From contig NZ_JAAZWC010000001.1 in NCBI RefSeq assembly GCF_013185195.1, forward strand, positions 62,001-126,000: a stretch of 64,000 nucleotides of DNA. The letters run 5' to 3'. The notes beneath the pieces are model-generated. The model did not search any database and had not been told where the DNA came from. It was given only the letters and a program-made list of their open reading frames with translations. Shown in pieces: positions 54,892 to 63,528 of the stretch (its first letter is position 1; each line of letters begins with the position of its first letter). The DNA is from Saccharibacillus qingshengii. Its GTDB lineage: Bacteria > Bacillota > Bacilli > Paenibacillales > Paenibacillaceae. Position numbers and translations under genes: made by a program.

Positions 54892-56274
54892 TCAGCTTAT
54901 CGCCAAACGCGAATGACGACGGTACCACAACGCACACAAGATGGCGACGACTGCGGCAACCGACAATCCCCAATAGATATTGGCATAAGCGGTTCCGAGC
55001 GGCAGCGTATGCTGCCATTCCAGCGCGGTTGTAGCCATCGCGACGCTGAACGCTCCGCTGAAGAACTGCAGCAGTTGGAACAGGCCCATCCCGGAGCCGA
55101 TAAACGATTCCGGCAGTACGCGCGACAGTTCGTTCGACAGACTGCTGGACAGTGCGGCGAACGACAGGCTCAAGATCATATAGGTCAGCATGGCGGCAAC
55201 CCAGGAGTGGCCGATAAACAGCGCGAACAGCAGGGTCGAGAGCAGCAGCATGACCGGACCGAGGCGCAGAATGCCGTGGTTGCCGTGACGGTCGATCACC
55301 CGGCCGATCTTGCGGGACGCGATGATCGCCAGCAGCGAACCCGGGAAGATGACCAATCCGGCATAACCGGCTGAGAACTCGAAGTTCTTGGTCAGAATCT
55401 GCGGAAGCAGGAACAGCGTTGCGAAGTTGCAGATATAAGCGGTCATGCCGGCCAGAACCAGCAGCATATAGCGGCGGTTCGCAAACAGCGACGGCAGTAC
55501 GAACGGATCCGGTGTCTTGCGGATCCGCAGGACGAACAGCACCAGGGAGATCAGTCCGATCGTCAATACGATCCAGGCGCGGCTGGTCAGGAACAGAAGC
55601 AGGCAGGTGATTCCGACAGCCAGCAGAACGCCGCCAAGCGCATCGAACGATCCGCGCTGAGGCAGTTCTTTGGGCAGCAGCCAGGCGAAGAACGGAACCA
55701 ACAGCAGTACGGCGGCCGTAATCGCGAACAGCCAATGCCAGCTGAGGTTCTCGACGATCAGTCCGCCGACCACAGGGCCAAGTCCGAGTCCGAGCGAGAC
55801 GGCCGACATGATGGTAGCCATTGCGCCGCCCCGGCGCTTAAGCGGAATGTATCGGGTGAAAAGCACCATGGACAGCGAGACGGCTCCGCCCGCTCCTGCG
55901 GCCTGAACGATCCGGCACAGCAGCAGCACGATGAAGCTCTGGCTGAAGAATCCGACGACGCCGGCAAGACCCAAGGCGATCAATCCGGTAATCAGCAGTC
56001 TCCGCAGCGGCACAAAGTCCGACAAGCGGCTGAACGTAATCGACGAGATCGCGAACATAATCGAGTAGCCGGTTACGATCCAGGAAGCCGATGTGCCGGA
56101 AATGGCGAAGTCCGCCGTAACATCGGGCAGTGCCATATTGAACATGGCCGTATTCATAATAACCAGAATAATGGCGATACTGAACACCAGAATGGTTAGG
56201 CCTTCACGGGCCAGAACGGGATGATTCGAATCCTGCGATAGATCGTCGGCAGGAGGATTTGCGGGTGGGTTCAT
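54892..56274 (-). CDS. MFS multidrug efflux transporter
   Basis: A 460-residue pump with about fourteen hydrophobic segments. ATG at 56274 follows AAAAGGAG; the longer frame to 56361 runs into the operator region. Motifs are NTAMFNMALPDVTADF, SWIVTGYSIMFAISSITF and CRIVQAAGAGGAVSLSM, typical of TetA(K)/LfrA-like drug-proton antiporters. Divergent from an ArsR regulator with repeated CAATTGAA boxes between them. Confidence 0.92.
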   Translation of the reverse strand: MNPPANPPADDLSQDSNHPVLAREGLTILVFSIAIILVIMNTAMFNMALPDVTADFAISGTSASWIVTGYSIMFAISSITFSRLSDFVPLRRLLITGLIALGLAGVVGFFSQSFIVLLLCRIVQAAGAGGAVSLSMVLFTRYIPLKRRGGAMATIMSAVSLGLGLGPVVGGLIVENLSWHWLFAITAAVLLLVPFFAWLLPKELPQRGSFDALGGVLLAVGITCLLLFLTSRAWIVLTIGLISLVLFVLRIRKTPDPFVLPSLFANRRYMLLVLAGMTAYICNFATLFLLPQILTKNFEFSAGYAGLVIFPGSLLAIIASRKIGRVIDRHGNHGILRLGPVMLLLSTLLFALFIGHSWVAAMLTYMILSLSFAALSSSLSNELSRVLPESFIGSGMGLFQLLQFFSGAFSVAMATTALEWQHTLPLGTAYANIYWGLSVAAVVAILCALWYRRHSRLAIS

Positions 56275-56313
56275 GGTGATTGCTCCTTTTTCTATAGTTC
56301 GGTCATAAACGAA

Positions 56314-56373
56314 CAATTGAAGTATAGCAGGCGATCCTGTAAAATACAATTGAAACTTCATTCGTCAATTGAA
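56314..56373. promoter_or_regulatory. Three CAATTGAA boxes between divergent pump and ArsR genes
   Basis: CAATTGAA at 56314-56321, 56347-56354 and 56366-56373, all in the same direction, in the 120-bp space between the two start codons. Likely operator sites for the ArsR protein. Confidence 0.55.
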
Positions 56374-56394
56374 CGCCTGTAAGGAGGAATAGGC

Positions 56395-56760
56395 ATGAAA
56401 CTTCTTCATCATCCGGATCGCAAAGACATCCGCCTTCCATCCGTACTCTATGCACTGAGCGACCCCGTTCGGCTGCATATGGTTGCGCAAATCTATAACA
56501 GCGGCGAAGAACAGGCCTGCAAATGCTTTGATGTGCCGATTGCCAAATCGACCTTGTCCCAGCATGCCAGGGCCCTGCGGGAAGCCGGCATTACCCATAC
56601 CCGTGCACAGGGAACGCAGCGTCTTCTTTCTCTGCGGACCGAGGACTTGAACGCCCGATTCCCGGGACTTCTTGATACGGTCATGAACGCGTATCGCAAA
56701 GATCAACAGGAAGCAAACCTCCGCAACGATCACCCGCTCGAAGAAACGCAGCAGGGATAG
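56395..56760 (+). CDS. ArsR-family winged-helix regulator
   Basis: A 121-residue regulator. ALSDPVRLHMVAQIYNSGEE and the recognition segment IAKSTLSQHARALREAGITH define the winged helix. A CKC pair (QACKCFD) lies in the loop before the recognition helix and might sense metal or thiol stress. AAGGAGG precedes the ATG. Divergent from the MFS pump it probably represses. A terminator follows at 56846. Confidence 0.92.
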   Translation: MKLLHHPDRKDIRLPSVLYALSDPVRLHMVAQIYNSGEEQACKCFDVPIAKSTLSQHARALREAGITHTRAQGTQRLLSLRTEDLNARFPGLLDTVMNAYRKDQQEANLRNDHPLEETQQG

Positions 56761-56845
56761 GATAGACAAACGTAAGCGTTATCATATTCCAAGTGACCCA
56801 TAGACGATCCTTGACCGATCAAGTGGACCCCCATAGCGCGACATC

Positions 56846-56887
56846 AAAAAACCGAAACTGCCCAATAGAGGCGGTTTCGGTTTTTTT
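56846..56887 (+). terminator. Terminator of the ArsR gene
   Basis: AAAAACCGAAACTGCC pairs with GGCGGTTTCGGTTTTT, T7. Confidence 0.85.
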
Positions 56888-56902
56888 GACAAGCGGCGAT
56901 CA

Positions 56903-57336
56903 TTAACTTCTTTTTGGGAGGCGTGTATCTTTTATCCGCTTGAGCGACGCTACGATCAAGAAGCTGACAATAACCAGCAGCAGCCAGGAACTGACCTTGG
57001 AATCCGATCAGCACAAAAGACAAAGAGATCGGCATCCGGTAGCCAGAAATGATGCGTAAAAAAGTTCAGATAAATCGCCGCTGCCAACGGAACCACCCAA
57101 GCTGCCTGCGGCCAGTCGATCAACCGAACATCCAGCCTGCGCCAGGCCTGGCAGAGATAGCTGGCCACGCTGGCATACATAAATCCGCTGTACAGCGGCA
57201 CGCCGAAGACTTTTGAATAAGCTTCCTCCGGATACGACCACGAACCCATATGGACTTTGAACAGTTCCAGAACAAGGCCGATCAGATGGTATCGTTTTAC
57301 TCCAAAATAAGAACGAAGAACGAAAGAATGAGTCAA
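56903..57336 (-). pseudogene. Remnant of a DUF817 (YoaT-like) membrane protein gene
   Basis: Three pieces of one membrane family lie in two frames. HLIGLVLELFKVHMGSWSYP through AAIYLNFFTHHF is in the frame from 57336. PISLSFVLIGF is in another frame near 57030. SKVSSWLLLVIVSFLIVASL ends at a stop at 56903. Intact relatives are about 270 residues, with a longer N-terminus and further segments between these blocks. The first about 100 residues and two inner stretches are missing here. Deletions and a frame change show the gene is dead. Confidence 0.75.
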
Positions 57337-57429
57337 CCCTAATCCTCTCGGTTAAGGCGTTTACACACACTGAAAAAGAATCGAACGCAGATTCCGCAGC
57401 ATAGAGATCAAGAGAGAGAGGGCGAGAAT

Positions 57430-58461
57430 ATGGCAGTCAAACTCACAATCTGGGGCGATAAAGTTCCCTACAACACCGGAGGCAGCAAATTCGACGAATT
57501 GGAGCTGAAGAACCGCCATCCGTCCCTTCTGCTGTCCGGCCTCAAAGCGCTTGCCGTATTGAAAAAAAGCGAGTACAGCAGTAAACGCCGACATTGGATC
57601 CACGAAGCCACGTATGCGGCCGAGATTCGGCATGGAGAAGGATCCGAGACGTATGATGATCAGCCCTATCTGGTTCCTTATCTGAAACCGGGAAGCGATC
57701 GCGCCATCATCGTCGTGCCCGGCGGCGGTTATATGGCCAAAGCGTCCAAACACGAAGGGGAAGGGATTGCCCGGTCGCTTAATGAAGCCGGTATTTCCGC
57801 TTTTGTGCTGGAATACCGGATTAACCCTTACAAAGCTCCTGTGCCTTTTCTGGATCTGCAGCGCGCGGTTCGTTTCGTCCGGTATCATGCTCCGCAGTAC
57901 GGAATCGATCCCGGGAAGATTGGAGCGATCGGCTTTTCGGCGGGCGGGCATATGGTAGGCGCGCTCGTCACCCTGCTGCGCGGAGCTTCCATGGTCTGCG
58001 AAGATTACCGCGAAGATCCGATCGATCGGATCGACGATAGTCTGGCTCTGGCCGGGCTGATCTATCCGCTGATTGCCTGCACGGATCTCCCGTCGATTGC
58101 CGTCTCTCTGCTTCACCGGGAAGAAGCGGAAGATCCGGAAGAACGGGCAAGCCTGCTCAACTATTATTCGCTGACCCAGCATGTACGGGAAGGCGATCCT
58201 CCCCAGTTTCTCTGCTACGGCGACAAAGACCATCTGCTCGGTACCCGGGGAGTACAAAACTATACACAGGCGCTGGAGCAACGGGGGATTGACCACAAAG
58301 TCGTGGTACTCGAAGGCGCGGATCACGGATTCGGAGACTGCGAGCAGACCACGCTGATCGACAAAGTGGTAAGTCCCAAGAAATACGCTTATTGGAAAAA
58401 AGAATTCACGGATTGGGCAAACGGGATTTTCGACCGTTCCCGCTCTTACCCGTCCAAGTGA
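57430..58461 (+). CDS. Alpha/beta hydrolase (esterase/acetyl-xylan-esterase-like)
   Basis: A 343-residue cytoplasmic hydrolase of the hormone-sensitive-lipase-like group. The oxyanion motif is VPGGGYMAKA, the nucleophile elbow GFSAGGHMVG, the acid lies in GDKDHLLGTRG and the histidine in EGADHGFGDCEQ. The ribosome site is GAGAGGGCG. Its 3' end overlaps the convergent MFS gene by 56 bp, leaving no terminator between them. Substrate unknown. Confidence 0.9.
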   Translation: MAVKLTIWGDKVPYNTGGSKFDELELKNRHPSLLLSGLKALAVLKKSEYSSKRRHWIHEATYAAEIRHGEGSETYDDQPYLVPYLKPGSDRAIIVVPGGGYMAKASKHEGEGIARSLNEAGISAFVLEYRINPYKAPVPFLDLQRAVRFVRYHAPQYGIDPGKIGAIGFSAGGHMVGALVTLLRGASMVCEDYREDPIDRIDDSLALAGLIYPLIACTDLPSIAVSLLHREEAEDPEERASLLNYYSLTQHVREGDPPQFLCYGDKDHLLGTRGVQNYTQALEQRGIDHKVVVLEGADHGFGDCEQTTLIDKVVSPKKYAYWKKEFTDWANGIFDRSRSYPSK

Positions 58462-59794
58462 GCCTAAGCGCGATCAGCAGCAGAATAAATCCCAGCCAGC
58501 CGAGACCTTCATGCGTAAAGGTACCGCCCATGAGGACAGCAAGCAGCAGCGAAGACAGAATCGTCCCCAGATACCGGGACGTGTTAAACAGCCCGGAAGC
58601 CACGCCCACGATCTCTACCGGCGAATGTTCAAACAGCGCGGCCTGCATGGCAACCCCGTTCAAACCGTTGGCGAGACCGAAAGCGGCCAGAATCGGGATA
58701 AAACCAAGCAAAGAAGAGTGGGGCCCGATCCCAAGAAGGCCCAAAGAAGCGAGCGCCATCAGGAGAGCGGAAGCGCGAATAACCGGTCGCGAACCGAAAC
58801 GGTCTACCCAGCGCCCGGCAAAAGGAGCGGCGAGCAGCGAACACAGACCCAGACTGAGCATCAGCCATCCCGTATAGAGTTCGTTCACTCCCCGGACCTG
58901 CTGCAAATAGGAAGGCAGCCCGAAGAAGATCGAATAAAACAAAATATTGACGCCCAAAAATTCAAGGTTCACACGAATAAGTGCCGGATACCGGACAAAA
59001 ACCCGAACGGGAATAAAAGGGGACGTGTGCCGCCATTCGTGCCGAACCAGAAAAACCAACAGTCCGATACCCGCCAGACCCAAACCGGCAGAGCCCACGG
59101 ATATTCGTCCGGAAGACGCAGACGTCAGCAGTCCCAGCATCAGCATCGTCAAGCCGGACAGAAACAGCAGGATCCCGATCGGATCGATCCGTTTCAACCA
59201 AGCCCATCGCAGTGGATATGCATCCGGTTTCGCCTGCGGCGCATCTTGGGGCAGCACCCGCCAGGCGAGCAGAAGAGCGGCCCCGGCGACAGGAACGTTT
59301 ACCATAAACACCGCCCGCCAATCCCAGGCGTGGATCAACAACCCTCCGGCAAAAGGTCCGATCGCGGCGGCTCCCGACAAGAAGACCGACAAAACGGCCA
59401 AAGCCGAGCCTTGTTTCTCCGTAATATGAACGCGGACGATCGCCATCCCGACCGCGATCATCATACTGGTTCCAATCGACTGCAGGATACGCAGGCCGAT
59501 CAGCCAAGCGAAGTCCGGCGATAGGGCAGCCGCAAACGAAGCGATAATCGATACGGCCAATCCGATCAAAAAAATCCGGCGCCGCCCTATCCCATCGCTG
59601 ATTTTGCCCATGATGGGCTGCGCGGCCGCACTGGACAAGTAAAAAGCGAAAATAATCCACGAGACCGTGGTGAAATCAAGACCGAACGTCTGCTGAATCG
59701 ACGGCATGGCTACCGATACCATCGAAGAATTCAGCGGATTCAGCATCACGCCAAGTCCTACGGCAATCAGCAGCATCCAACTGCGTGTACCCAT
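58406..59794 (-). CDS. MFS multidrug efflux transporter
   Basis: A 462-residue pump with about fourteen hydrophobic segments (MLNPLNSSMVSVAMPSIQQT, ISDGIGRRRIFLIGL, RILQSIGTSMMIAVGMAIV). The second of two close ATGs, 59794, fits GGGAGAG best. It overlaps the convergent hydrolase gene at its 3' end by 56 bp. Divergent from a LysR regulator that may control it. Confidence 0.9.
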   Translation of the reverse strand: MGTRSWMLLIAVGLGVMLNPLNSSMVSVAMPSIQQTFGLDFTTVSWIIFAFYLSSAAAQPIMGKISDGIGRRRIFLIGLAVSIIASFAAALSPDFAWLIGLRILQSIGTSMMIAVGMAIVRVHITEKQGSALAVLSVFLSGAAAIGPFAGGLLIHAWDWRAVFMVNVPVAGAALLLAWRVLPQDAPQAKPDAYPLRWAWLKRIDPIGILLFLSGLTMLMLGLLTSASSGRISVGSAGLGLAGIGLLVFLVRHEWRHTSPFIPVRVFVRYPALIRVNLEFLGVNILFYSIFFGLPSYLQQVRGVNELYTGWLMLSLGLCSLLAAPFAGRWVDRFGSRPVIRASALLMALASLGLLGIGPHSSLLGFIPILAAFGLANGLNGVAMQAALFEHSPVEIVGVASGLFNTSRYLGTILSSLLLAVLMGGTFTHEGLGWLGFILLLIALRLTWTGKSGNGRKSRLPNP

Positions 59795-59916
59795 ATTCAT
59801 CTCTCCCTTTCCGATCAAGCCGGTTTCCCAACTGATCTGATTAGAGCGTACCTCGAATCGTTCATGGCTTCCAACGCCTTTTATGCTATGATTTCATGGA
59901 CAGGGAGGAATGAATA

Positions 59917-60801
59917 ATGGAACTGCTGCAGCTGCAGTATCTGATGACCGTAGCCCGCTTGGAGCATATGACCGAAGCGGCGCATGCCCTGCATGTTACC
60001 CAGTCTTCGCTCAGCAAAACGATCCGGCGCCTGGAAGAAGATCTCGGCGTGCCGCTGTTCGACCGTACCGGCCGCCGTCTTCGTCTGAACGAATCCGGAA
60101 AAGTATTCGTGCGACGAGCGGAAAAAGCGTTGTTCGAACTGGAGCAGGGTCGGCGGGAAGTTCAAGATTTGTCCGATCCGGCGGAAGAGACGGTGAAGCT
60201 TGCCGTCACGGCCGGCAGCCGCCTGCCGGCTATTCTAAGCGAATTCCGCAAGCGCAGACCGGGCGCGAAGTTTCATGTGCAGATGCAGACAACACGGGAA
60301 ATGCAGGAGTCGCTGCAGCGAAACGAAGTCGATTTTGCGCTGTCTTCGCCTCCCGTGCAGGGAGCGGGGATCGGCTGCCGCATTGTGCATCGGGATCCGT
60401 TGATCCTGGCCGTGCCCGAAGGCCATCATCTGGCCGGCCGCCCAAGTATCGAACTTGTTCAGCTGAAGGGCGAATCTTTGGTTGGCGTCAAAAAAGGCTA
60501 CGGAACGCGCGATCTGGTGGATCAAGTCTGTCGTTCCAAAGGAATATCGCTCGATTATGTCTATGAAGGAGACGAACCGACCCGGCTGCTCGCGTTGGTC
60601 GAAGCGGGAATCGGTCTGGCGATCCTTCCCGAAACGGCACGCGGCAGGCACGAATCGGTCTGTTATCTCCGTCTGGAAGAAGCGGACTTATCTCGGGAAA
60701 TTGCGCTGCTGTGGACAGAAGGACGCTACCATTCCCAAGCCGCGGAGCAGTTTCGTACGGTTGTGCTGGAGCATTTCAAGAAGATGACGGAGGAACGTTG
60801 A
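59917..60801 (+). CDS. LysR-family transcription regulator
   Basis: A 294-residue regulator: N-terminal winged helix (MELLQLQYLMTVARLEHMTE, then SSLSKTIRRLEEDLGVPLF) and a two-lobed effector domain (about 90-290). Related to YwbI/CynR-like members. AGGGAGGA precedes the ATG. Divergent from the MFS pump by 122 bp, the usual LysR arrangement. It ends in a strong hairpin. Confidence 0.93.
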   Translation: MELLQLQYLMTVARLEHMTEAAHALHVTQSSLSKTIRRLEEDLGVPLFDRTGRRLRLNESGKVFVRRAEKALFELEQGRREVQDLSDPAEETVKLAVTAGSRLPAILSEFRKRRPGAKFHVQMQTTREMQESLQRNEVDFALSSPPVQGAGIGCRIVHRDPLILAVPEGHHLAGRPSIELVQLKGESLVGVKKGYGTRDLVDQVCRSKGISLDYVYEGDEPTRLLALVEAGIGLAILPETARGRHESVCYLRLEEADLSREIALLWTEGRYHSQAAEQFRTVVLEHFKKMTEER

Positions 60802-60849
60802 GCGGTGCCCGGTCAGAAGAACGCCGCAGGCCGTCTGCCAGACTCTGCA

Positions 60850-60889
60850 AACAGGCCCGATACCGCTTCAAGCGGTATCGGGCCTGTTT
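60850..60889. terminator. Bidirectional terminator
   Basis: AACAGGCCCGATACCGCT, TCA, then its complement; T-tail on the plus strand. It separates the LysR and cupin genes. Confidence 0.85.
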
Positions 60890-60944
60890 GATCGTTCATC
60901 TTTTTTCATTCTATTGGGCACACGGCACTTCGCGGAGCGGACCG

Positions 60945-61283
60945 TCAGATCTCTTTGGCGTAATCTTCGCTTGGCGTCTGAATCAAAACGACAGACAAGC
61001 TTGAACGAACATCGGCGCTGCGATAAGCGAATTGTTCGTGTCCCGCTACCTGAACCAGATCGCCTGCCGTCACTGGCACTTCGATCTCGTCCGTGATCAT
61101 AACGCCGCTGCCTTCCAGTACGGTCAGATAGACGGTTGCGCCGGGATGTTTGTGGGCAGGAAGCTGCTGTCCGGGTCCGAAGTTCAAGACAAACACCACA
61201 TGGTCTTGTTCTTTGAACACGATTTTCTTCGTAAACCGGTCTTCGCGATATTCCTGAAAGGCGCCAAGCGCTTGTTTTTGCAT
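60945..61283 (-). CDS. Small cupin-domain protein
   Basis: A 112-residue single cupin. The metal-site motif is LPAHKHPGATVYLTVLEG with two His and a Glu equivalent in the barrel; the second motif lies in AGDLVQVAGHEQFAY with a third His. Such proteins bind a metal and may be sensors, isomerases or dioxygenases. The Fnr-type box upstream is a near-perfect palindrome, so the gene is probably induced at low oxygen. Function otherwise unknown. Confidence 0.88.
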   Translation of the reverse strand: MQKQALGAFQEYREDRFTKKIVFKEQDHVVFVLNFGPGQQLPAHKHPGATVYLTVLEGSGVMITDEIEVPVTAGDLVQVAGHEQFAYRSADVRSSLSVVLIQTPSEDYAKEI

Positions 61284-61326
61284 GATTGTTCACTCCTCGG
61301 ATTGGGGTAAAAGTCTCTTCTTTTTC

Positions 61327-61368
61327 ATTATAGAAGAATCGGCGCAGAGACTCGTGATTTCAATCACA
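61327..61368 (-). promoter_or_regulatory. Fnr-type box and promoter of the cupin gene
   Basis: Minus strand: TGTGA, 6 bp, TCACG (61368-61353), 20 bp, then TATAAT (61332-61327). This is the best match in the window to the Bacillus Fnr consensus TGTGA-N6-TCACA. Confidence 0.75.
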
Positions 61369-61418
61369 AAGTTCGAACAACCCTCCGAATAGCTATGAAC
61401 GCTGCGAGGCCGGCTTTT

Positions 61419-62021
61419 TTACGATATTTCCGCAACCGACTGCGGCGTACGGTTTTCTGTCGTCACCCAATCAATGACCTTGGTGGCGGCCACCAGCATG
61501 ATGATCGTGAACAGCAGCTTCTCCGCGCCGATAATGAAGACGGAAGAAGCGGCCACGACCGCATCGCACAGCAGCAGAGCGTAACTGATCTTCCAGCCCC
61601 AGAATTTGTGCATCAATTTTGCGAGGATGACGGTTCCGGCCGTCGTTCCGTCCGCCCGGATAATCAGGCCGATTCCCAGTCCGATCAAGGCTCCGCCGAA
61701 CAGCGCGTTGATCATCAGATCTTCCGCCACCGACGGCCACCCTTCGGTCAGATGCAAAAACAACGAGTGAAAAGCGACGGCAGCCAGCGTATAACCCACG
61801 GTCTTGCGCGGCAGCAGCCGGTACCCGATCGCAAGAAGCGCCATATTGAGGATCAGACTTGTCCAACCCGGCGGCCACTGGAGCAGATAATACAAAATGA
61901 TCGTAACGCCGACCACGCCGCCTTCCCCCAATCCTTGAGGAATAATGAAAAGGTTGATCCCCAGAGCAAAAGCGAAAGCCCCCAGCGCGATCACCGATAA
62001 ATCCCATCCTACTTTTCTCAA
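61419..62021 (-). CDS. YitT-family membrane protein
   Basis: A 200-residue protein with five or six membrane segments (LSVIALGAFAFALGINLFII, LGEGGVVGVTIILYYLLQWP, GTTAGTVILAKLMHKFWG). It lacks the C-terminal DUF2179 domain of longer relatives. TTG at 62021 is taken as start, with AAGGGG upstream and the family's usual RKVGWDL beginning; the frame stays open to 62297 without coding character. Function unknown. Confidence 0.85.
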   Translation of the reverse strand: MRKVGWDLSVIALGAFAFALGINLFIIPQGLGEGGVVGVTIILYYLLQWPPGWTSLILNMALLAIGYRLLPRKTVGYTLAAVAFHSLFLHLTEGWPSVAEDLMINALFGGALIGLGIGLIIRADGTTAGTVILAKLMHKFWGWKISYALLLCDAVVAASSVFIIGAEKLLFTIIMLVAATKVIDWVTTENRTPQSVAEIS

Positions 62022-62267
62022 CCCGAACCCCTTCTTTCCCGTATTCCTGTGCAGCTCTCTGCGATTCCCCCATTTAAACACGGGATTTCCGCTCGGCTCA
62101 AGAACTTGGACTACCAAGATAATGGGCTGCCATGTTAGCAAGCTAAAGGAAGGAATACGCCAACCTGCAAAAGAACGGTTAAAAGCGGCGGCAGACGGGT
62201 AAAGGGAACTACTTGACAGACATGTGTTACAATTAATAAAGGAACAGACAAAAGGAGAGATTTTATT

Positions 62268-62633
62268 ATGGAAATGGTCGGTCAAGAGGTCGAACATGCG
62301 CTTTACGGACAGGGACGAATCGTACAGAACGAAGACAACCGGATCGAGGTTAATTTCCCCGGTACGGACGAGAGCAAAAAGTTTATGTATCCCGAAGCCT
62401 TCGAGAAATTCCTGAGCATGTCGAATCCCGAGAGCCAGAAGCGGGTACTCAAAGACGTCGAAGCCATGCAGCAGGAGCGTCTTGCGAAAAAGGAACGGGT
62501 AGAGCTCGAAGAGCAGCAGCGCCAGGAAGAACGGGCGGCCGCCAAAACGAAAAAACCCGCTGCCCGCAAACCGGCCGCCAAGAAGGCTTCGGCGAAAAGC
62601 AAAAAAGCCGAGTCCGAGACTCCGGCAACCTAA
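62268..62633 (+). CDS. Small protein with beta-barrel-like N-terminus and Lys/Ala-rich tail
   Basis: A 121-residue protein from ATG 62268 (GGAGAG upstream). Residues 3-50 (GQEVEHALYGQGRIVQNEDN, then IEVNFPGTDESKKFMYPEAF) resemble the small CarD/KOW-like barrels found in RNA polymerase- or helicase-binding proteins. The last about 50 residues are Lys, Ala, Pro and Glu rich (KKPAARKPAAKKASAKSKKA), like histone H1 tails that bind nucleic acid. It may be a nucleoid or transcription-associated protein; this is inference. Confidence 0.78.
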   Translation: MEMVGQEVEHALYGQGRIVQNEDNRIEVNFPGTDESKKFMYPEAFEKFLSMSNPESQKRVLKDVEAMQQERLAKKERVELEEQQRQEERAAAKTKKPAARKPAAKKASAKSKKAESETPAT

Positions 62634-62664
62634 AACGCAAAAGTTTCAGACTTTACATGTATAC

Positions 62665-62693
62665 TTGACCGTCTGGTCAATTACTGGTAGAGT
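62665..62693 (+). promoter_or_regulatory. TetR operator overlapping the promoter of its own gene
   Basis: TTGACC, GTCT, GGTCAA (62665-62680) is a perfect palindrome. TTGACC also serves as -35, with TAGAGT (62688-62693) 17 bp downstream as -10. This places the transcript start at or next to the ATG at 62700. Confidence 0.65.
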
Positions 62694-62699
62694 GTCGAT

Positions 62700-63281
62700 A
62701 TGAGCAGACCAAGACAATTTGATGCCGATGCGGCGCTTCACCAGTGTATGGAGGTTTTCTGGGAAAAAGGATACCATGGAACGTCTTACGACGATCTGAC
62801 ACGCACGACCCAGGTGAAGAAGCAGAGCTTGTATGGCGTATTCAAAAGCAAGAAGGAATTGTTTCTTCAATCCCTGAAGCTGTACCGGGAACAAACCCTG
62901 GAACTTCTGGAAGAACGGATTGCCGCCGAGGCTTCGCCTCTGCGGCAGTTGGAAGCGATCTGCGATGCGGCTTTGTTCCCGGATGCGGAATCGGCGAGTA
63001 GAGGATGCCTCATTATCAACTCGGCACTCGAATTCGGAGGCGAAGACGAAGACGTCAACCGGGAGATCGAGTGGATGTCCAGCCGGATGCAGCAGCTGAT
63101 CGAACAGACGATCCGAAGCGGCCAGGAGCAGGGAATCTTTACCGCTCGTCTGGGCAGCCTGGAATTGGCCGTCCACCTCAACAACGCGATCAGCGGAGCG
63201 AAGGTGATGGAGAAGTCCGGCAGTTCCCGGGAAGAGATTGGCGGCGTCCTGCGCACGGCAGTCGCGTTAATGCAGATATGA
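62700..63281 (+). CDS. TetR/AcrR-family regulator (AcuR/ComR-like)
   Basis: A 193-residue regulator with the HTH FDADAALHQCMEVFWEKGYH followed by TSYDDLTRTTQVKKQSLYGV, and a TetR_C ligand domain with CLIINSALEFGG, as in reactive-electrophile sensors of the NemR/AcuR type. No Shine-Dalgarno site precedes the ATG, and the promoter lies right upstream, so the message may be leaderless. The Old Yellow Enzyme gene downstream has a matching palindrome and is its probable target. Confidence 0.9.
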   Translation: MSRPRQFDADAALHQCMEVFWEKGYHGTSYDDLTRTTQVKKQSLYGVFKSKKELFLQSLKLYREQTLELLEERIAAEASPLRQLEAICDAALFPDAESASRGCLIINSALEFGGEDEDVNREIEWMSSRMQQLIEQTIRSGQEQGIFTARLGSLELAVHLNNAISGAKVMEKSGSSREEIGGVLRTAVALMQI

Positions 63282-63466
63282 CGTTTAAAAAATCGGTTTC
63301 TTTGCAATGGCATGTATACAAACGTATCGACTTTTTCGACTAAGCGAGTTTCTTCGACGCACAGATCCTGTTTTGGGCTCTACATGCAGCGGTCTGGCGT
63401 CGAAGATGAAGTCGATTTGTGATTTGTGTATATGTCGTAGAAGCGGCCGTTTTTTTTGAATAATTA

Positions 63467-63482
63467 TTGACTATGCAGTCAA
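63467..63482. promoter_or_regulatory. TetR operator upstream of the Old Yellow Enzyme gene
   Basis: TTGACT, ATGC, AGTCAA is a perfect palindrome with the same TTGAC/GTCAA arms and four-base spacer as the one before the tetR gene, about 46 bp before the ATG at 63529. Confidence 0.65.
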
Positions 63483-63528
63483 GAAGTATGGCTTAACCCA
63501 CACCCCACTTTTCAGGAGGCGATTGTTA

